A DNA stretch of 64,000 bases from Desulfobacteraceae bacterium UBA2245 (GTDB lineage: Bacteria; Desulfobacterota; Desulfobacteria; Desulfobacterales; UBA2245), in contig DDYB01000019.1 in the NCBI GenBank assembly GCA_002347265.1, positions 86,103 through 150,102 on the forward strand, given 5' to 3'. Of this stretch, positions 62,480-64,000 are shown one piece after another (within the stretch, counting starts at the first letter, position 1; each line of letters starts with the position of its first letter). A model generated the notes under the pieces. It was not told where the DNA came from. It was given only the letters and a program-made list of their open reading frames with translations, and did no database searches. The translations under genes and the position numbers were made by a program.

Positions 62480-63913
62480 ATGGAACTTAGGAAAATCGAC
62501 GATTTTCGCTGGGAACTCCCGCAATCCGGCAACATGCGGGTGCCCGGCATGGTGTATGCCAGTCATAAGCTGCTCAAGGGCATGGAGCAGGACGAGGCCC
62601 TCAAGCAGGTGGCCAATGTGGCGACGCTGCCCGGAATTGTCAAAGCATCCCTGGCCATGCCCGACATGCACTGGGGATACGGATTTCCCATCGGCGGGGT
62701 GGCCGCCTTTGACTGGGAAACAGGCGTCATTTCTCCGGGAGGCGTCGGATACGATATCAACTGCGGGGTGCGTCTGGCCGCAACGCAGCTGACCGCCTCG
62801 GAGATTCGGCCCAGACTCGAAGATCTGATCAATGCGCTGTATCAGAGCATTCCCTCGGGGGTCGGATCCACGGGCCAGGTCAAACTCAGCCCCTCGGATG
62901 AAAAGAGCGTGCTTCGACACGGCAGCCAGTGGGCCGTGAGCCGCGGTTTCGGCGAGGATGCGGATCTGGCTCGAACCGAGGACAACGGATGCATGACCGA
63001 GGCCGAGGCCGAGGCCGTCAGTCCGAGGGCTCTGGAGAGAGGCCGAAATCAGCTGGGCACCCTGGGGTCCGGAAACCATTTTCTCGAGGTGGGCCGGGTC
63101 GATGAAATCTACGATCCTCGAATTGCCGAGGCATTCGGACTGTTTGTCGGTCAGGTCACCGTGCTGCTTCACTCCGGATCACGCGGACTCGGATACCAGG
63201 TATGCGATGATTTTCTGGCCTCCATGGCCCGGGAGGTTCAAAAGCTCGGCATTCAACTGCCCGACCGGCAGCTGGCCTGCGCCATGATCCAGTCCGAACT
63301 CGGGCGGAAATACTTTCGAGCCATGGCCTGCGCGGCCAACTATGCCTGGGCCAACCGCCAGATTCTGCTTCATCACACCCGGCAGGCCTTTTTGCGCGTC
63401 TTTGAAATCAGCCCGCGGGATCTGGCCATGAATCAAATTTACGATGTTTGTCACAACGTGGCCAAAAAAGAAATACACCGGATCGACGGAAAACCCCGGA
63501 CCCTGTGCGTTCACCGGAAGGGCGCCACCCGGGCCTTTGCTCCGGGCCACGAGTCGCTGTGCGTCGAGTATCAAAAGACCGGTCAGCCCGTACTGGTTCC
63601 CGGAGACATGGGAACCGCCTCGTACGTCATGGTGGGAACCCAGAAGGCGATGGACGAGACCTTCGGATCGACCTGCCACGGCGCCGGGCGTGTGCTGAGC
63701 CGGAAAGCCGCCAAAAAGCAGAGCAGGGGCCGGTCCATCAACCGGGAACTCGAAGACCAGGGCATTCTGGTGAGATGGACGGGACGTTCCACTCTGGCCG
63801 AGGAAATGCCGGATGCCTACAAGGACATATCCGAGGTGATCGAGGTGGTTCACGGCGCGGGAATCTCCTCCAAGGTGGCCCGACTCCGGCCCATGGCGGT
63901 GATCAAGGGTTGA
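62480..63913 (+). CDS. rtcB: RtcB family RNA-splicing ligase
   Basis: GTP-dependent ligase joining 2',3'-cyclic phosphate or 3'-phosphate ends to 5'-OH ends of RNA, used in tRNA splicing or RNA repair. 477 residues with full family motifs: MPDMHWGYGFPIGGVAAF, GGVGYDINCGVRL (metal Cys), GSGNHFLEVGRVDEI, LLHSGSRGLGYQV and HRKGATRAFAPGH with the active-site region. GGGAGG lies six bases before the ATG. No CRISPR, toxin or RtcR-type regulator gene is adjacent. Confidence 0.96.
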   Translation: MELRKIDDFRWELPQSGNMRVPGMVYASHKLLKGMEQDEALKQVANVATLPGIVKASLAMPDMHWGYGFPIGGVAAFDWETGVISPGGVGYDINCGVRLAATQLTASEIRPRLEDLINALYQSIPSGVGSTGQVKLSPSDEKSVLRHGSQWAVSRGFGEDADLARTEDNGCMTEAEAEAVSPRALERGRNQLGTLGSGNHFLEVGRVDEIYDPRIAEAFGLFVGQVTVLLHSGSRGLGYQVCDDFLASMAREVQKLGIQLPDRQLACAMIQSELGRKYFRAMACAANYAWANRQILLHHTRQAFLRVFEISPRDLAMNQIYDVCHNVAKKEIHRIDGKPRTLCVHRKGATRAFAPGHESLCVEYQKTGQPVLVPGDMGTASYVMVGTQKAMDETFGSTCHGAGRVLSRKAAKKQSRGRSINRELEDQGILVRWTGRSTLAEEMPDAYKDISEVIEVVHGAGISSKVARLRPMAVIKG

Positions 63914-63937
63914 ACCCGGGCGTCGACAACCTCTATC

Positions 63938-64000
63938 AGGATGTTGAAAAACAAGAATCAGGCCGTCAGGCAAGCGCGCGGCGATGCGACAAGCGCAGCA
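63938..64000. repeat. Dispersed intergenic repeat, copy 3 (cut by window end)
   Basis: Begins AGGATGTTGAAAAACAAGAA and continues with CAGGCCGTCAGGCAAGCGCG, matching the left end of copies 1 and 2 and, like copy 1, CGACAAGCGCAGCA. The right end is outside the window. Confidence 0.65.

Noticed and set aside
61997..63172. Minus-strand open frame of 391 codons
   Set aside because: Antisense to archease and rtcB; no family features.
1..64000. tRNA, rRNA, CRISPR arrays, prophage or integrated plasmid
   Set aside because: Reading the gaps on both strands I saw no cloverleaf genes, no regular direct repeats with spacers, and no phage or conjugation genes; a tRNAscan or CRISPR search would settle this.

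Overview
The window looks like the chromosome of a sulfate-reducing bacterium of the Desulfobacterota, most likely class Desulfobacteria. The strongest sign is a complete qrcABCD operon (menaquinone:periplasmic cytochrome c oxidoreductase). TRAP transport, two molybdopterin-insertion proteins, a full glycine cleavage system and an AmrS-type radical SAM enzyme fit that picture. I see no rRNA, tRNA, CRISPR or prophage. Mobile DNA is limited to an orphan IS3-type OrfA and three copies of a short intergenic repeat. One gene, a Ste24-like M48 protease, is clearly broken.

Layout. 1-9 kb, minus strand: comEC (cut by the window edge), murA, a strong terminator, then the qrc operon with an extra 52-residue membrane protein behind qrcD. 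9-19 kb: M16 protease, DUF47 protein, AMMECR1 protein, PpiD chaperone, cold-shock-like protein, protease pseudogene, amidohydrolase. 19-29 kb: zinc ribbon and trmL, srkA, a dctPQM TRAP operon preceded by a tryptophan-type leader-peptide attenuator, a PilZ-like protein, a large LOG-domain fusion, and a DNA-binding regulator whose ligand domain matches the tail of the second MoeA. 29-32 kb: cobalamin riboswitch with its own terminator ahead of a 67-residue orphan protein, repeats, a TPR protein, IS remnant. 32-38 kb: tripartite RND efflux operon. 38-48 kb: iron-sulfur flavoprotein, HDOD protein, cysteine desulfurase with DUF3343 carrier, small proteins, SGNH hydrolase, RF3, DusC-type enzyme. 48-56 kb: lipA, lipB, gcvPB, gcvPA, gcvH, gcvT on the minus strand with lpd divergent. 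56-64 kb, plus strand: methyltransferase, amrS, moeA, a moeA-PBP fusion, archease and RtcB.

How parts work together. QrcABCD would pass electrons from periplasmic cytochrome c3 to menaquinone for sulfate reduction. The gcv genes, lpd and lipA/lipB form a self-contained glycine cleavage module with its lipoyl supply. MoeA and the MoeA-PBP fusion serve molybdenum or tungsten cofactor maturation, and the regulator at 27.7-28.6 kb probably senses a related ligand. Archease activates RtcB for RNA repair.

The observations most worth following up are: the YYWWW leader peptide, promoter and terminator ahead of dctPQM; the cobalamin riboswitch driving a 67-residue protein of unknown function; the small membrane protein in the qrc operon; the HTH regulator sharing its sensor domain with the MoeA fusion; the LOG-family fusion; and an intrinsic terminator squeezed between a promoter and prfC.
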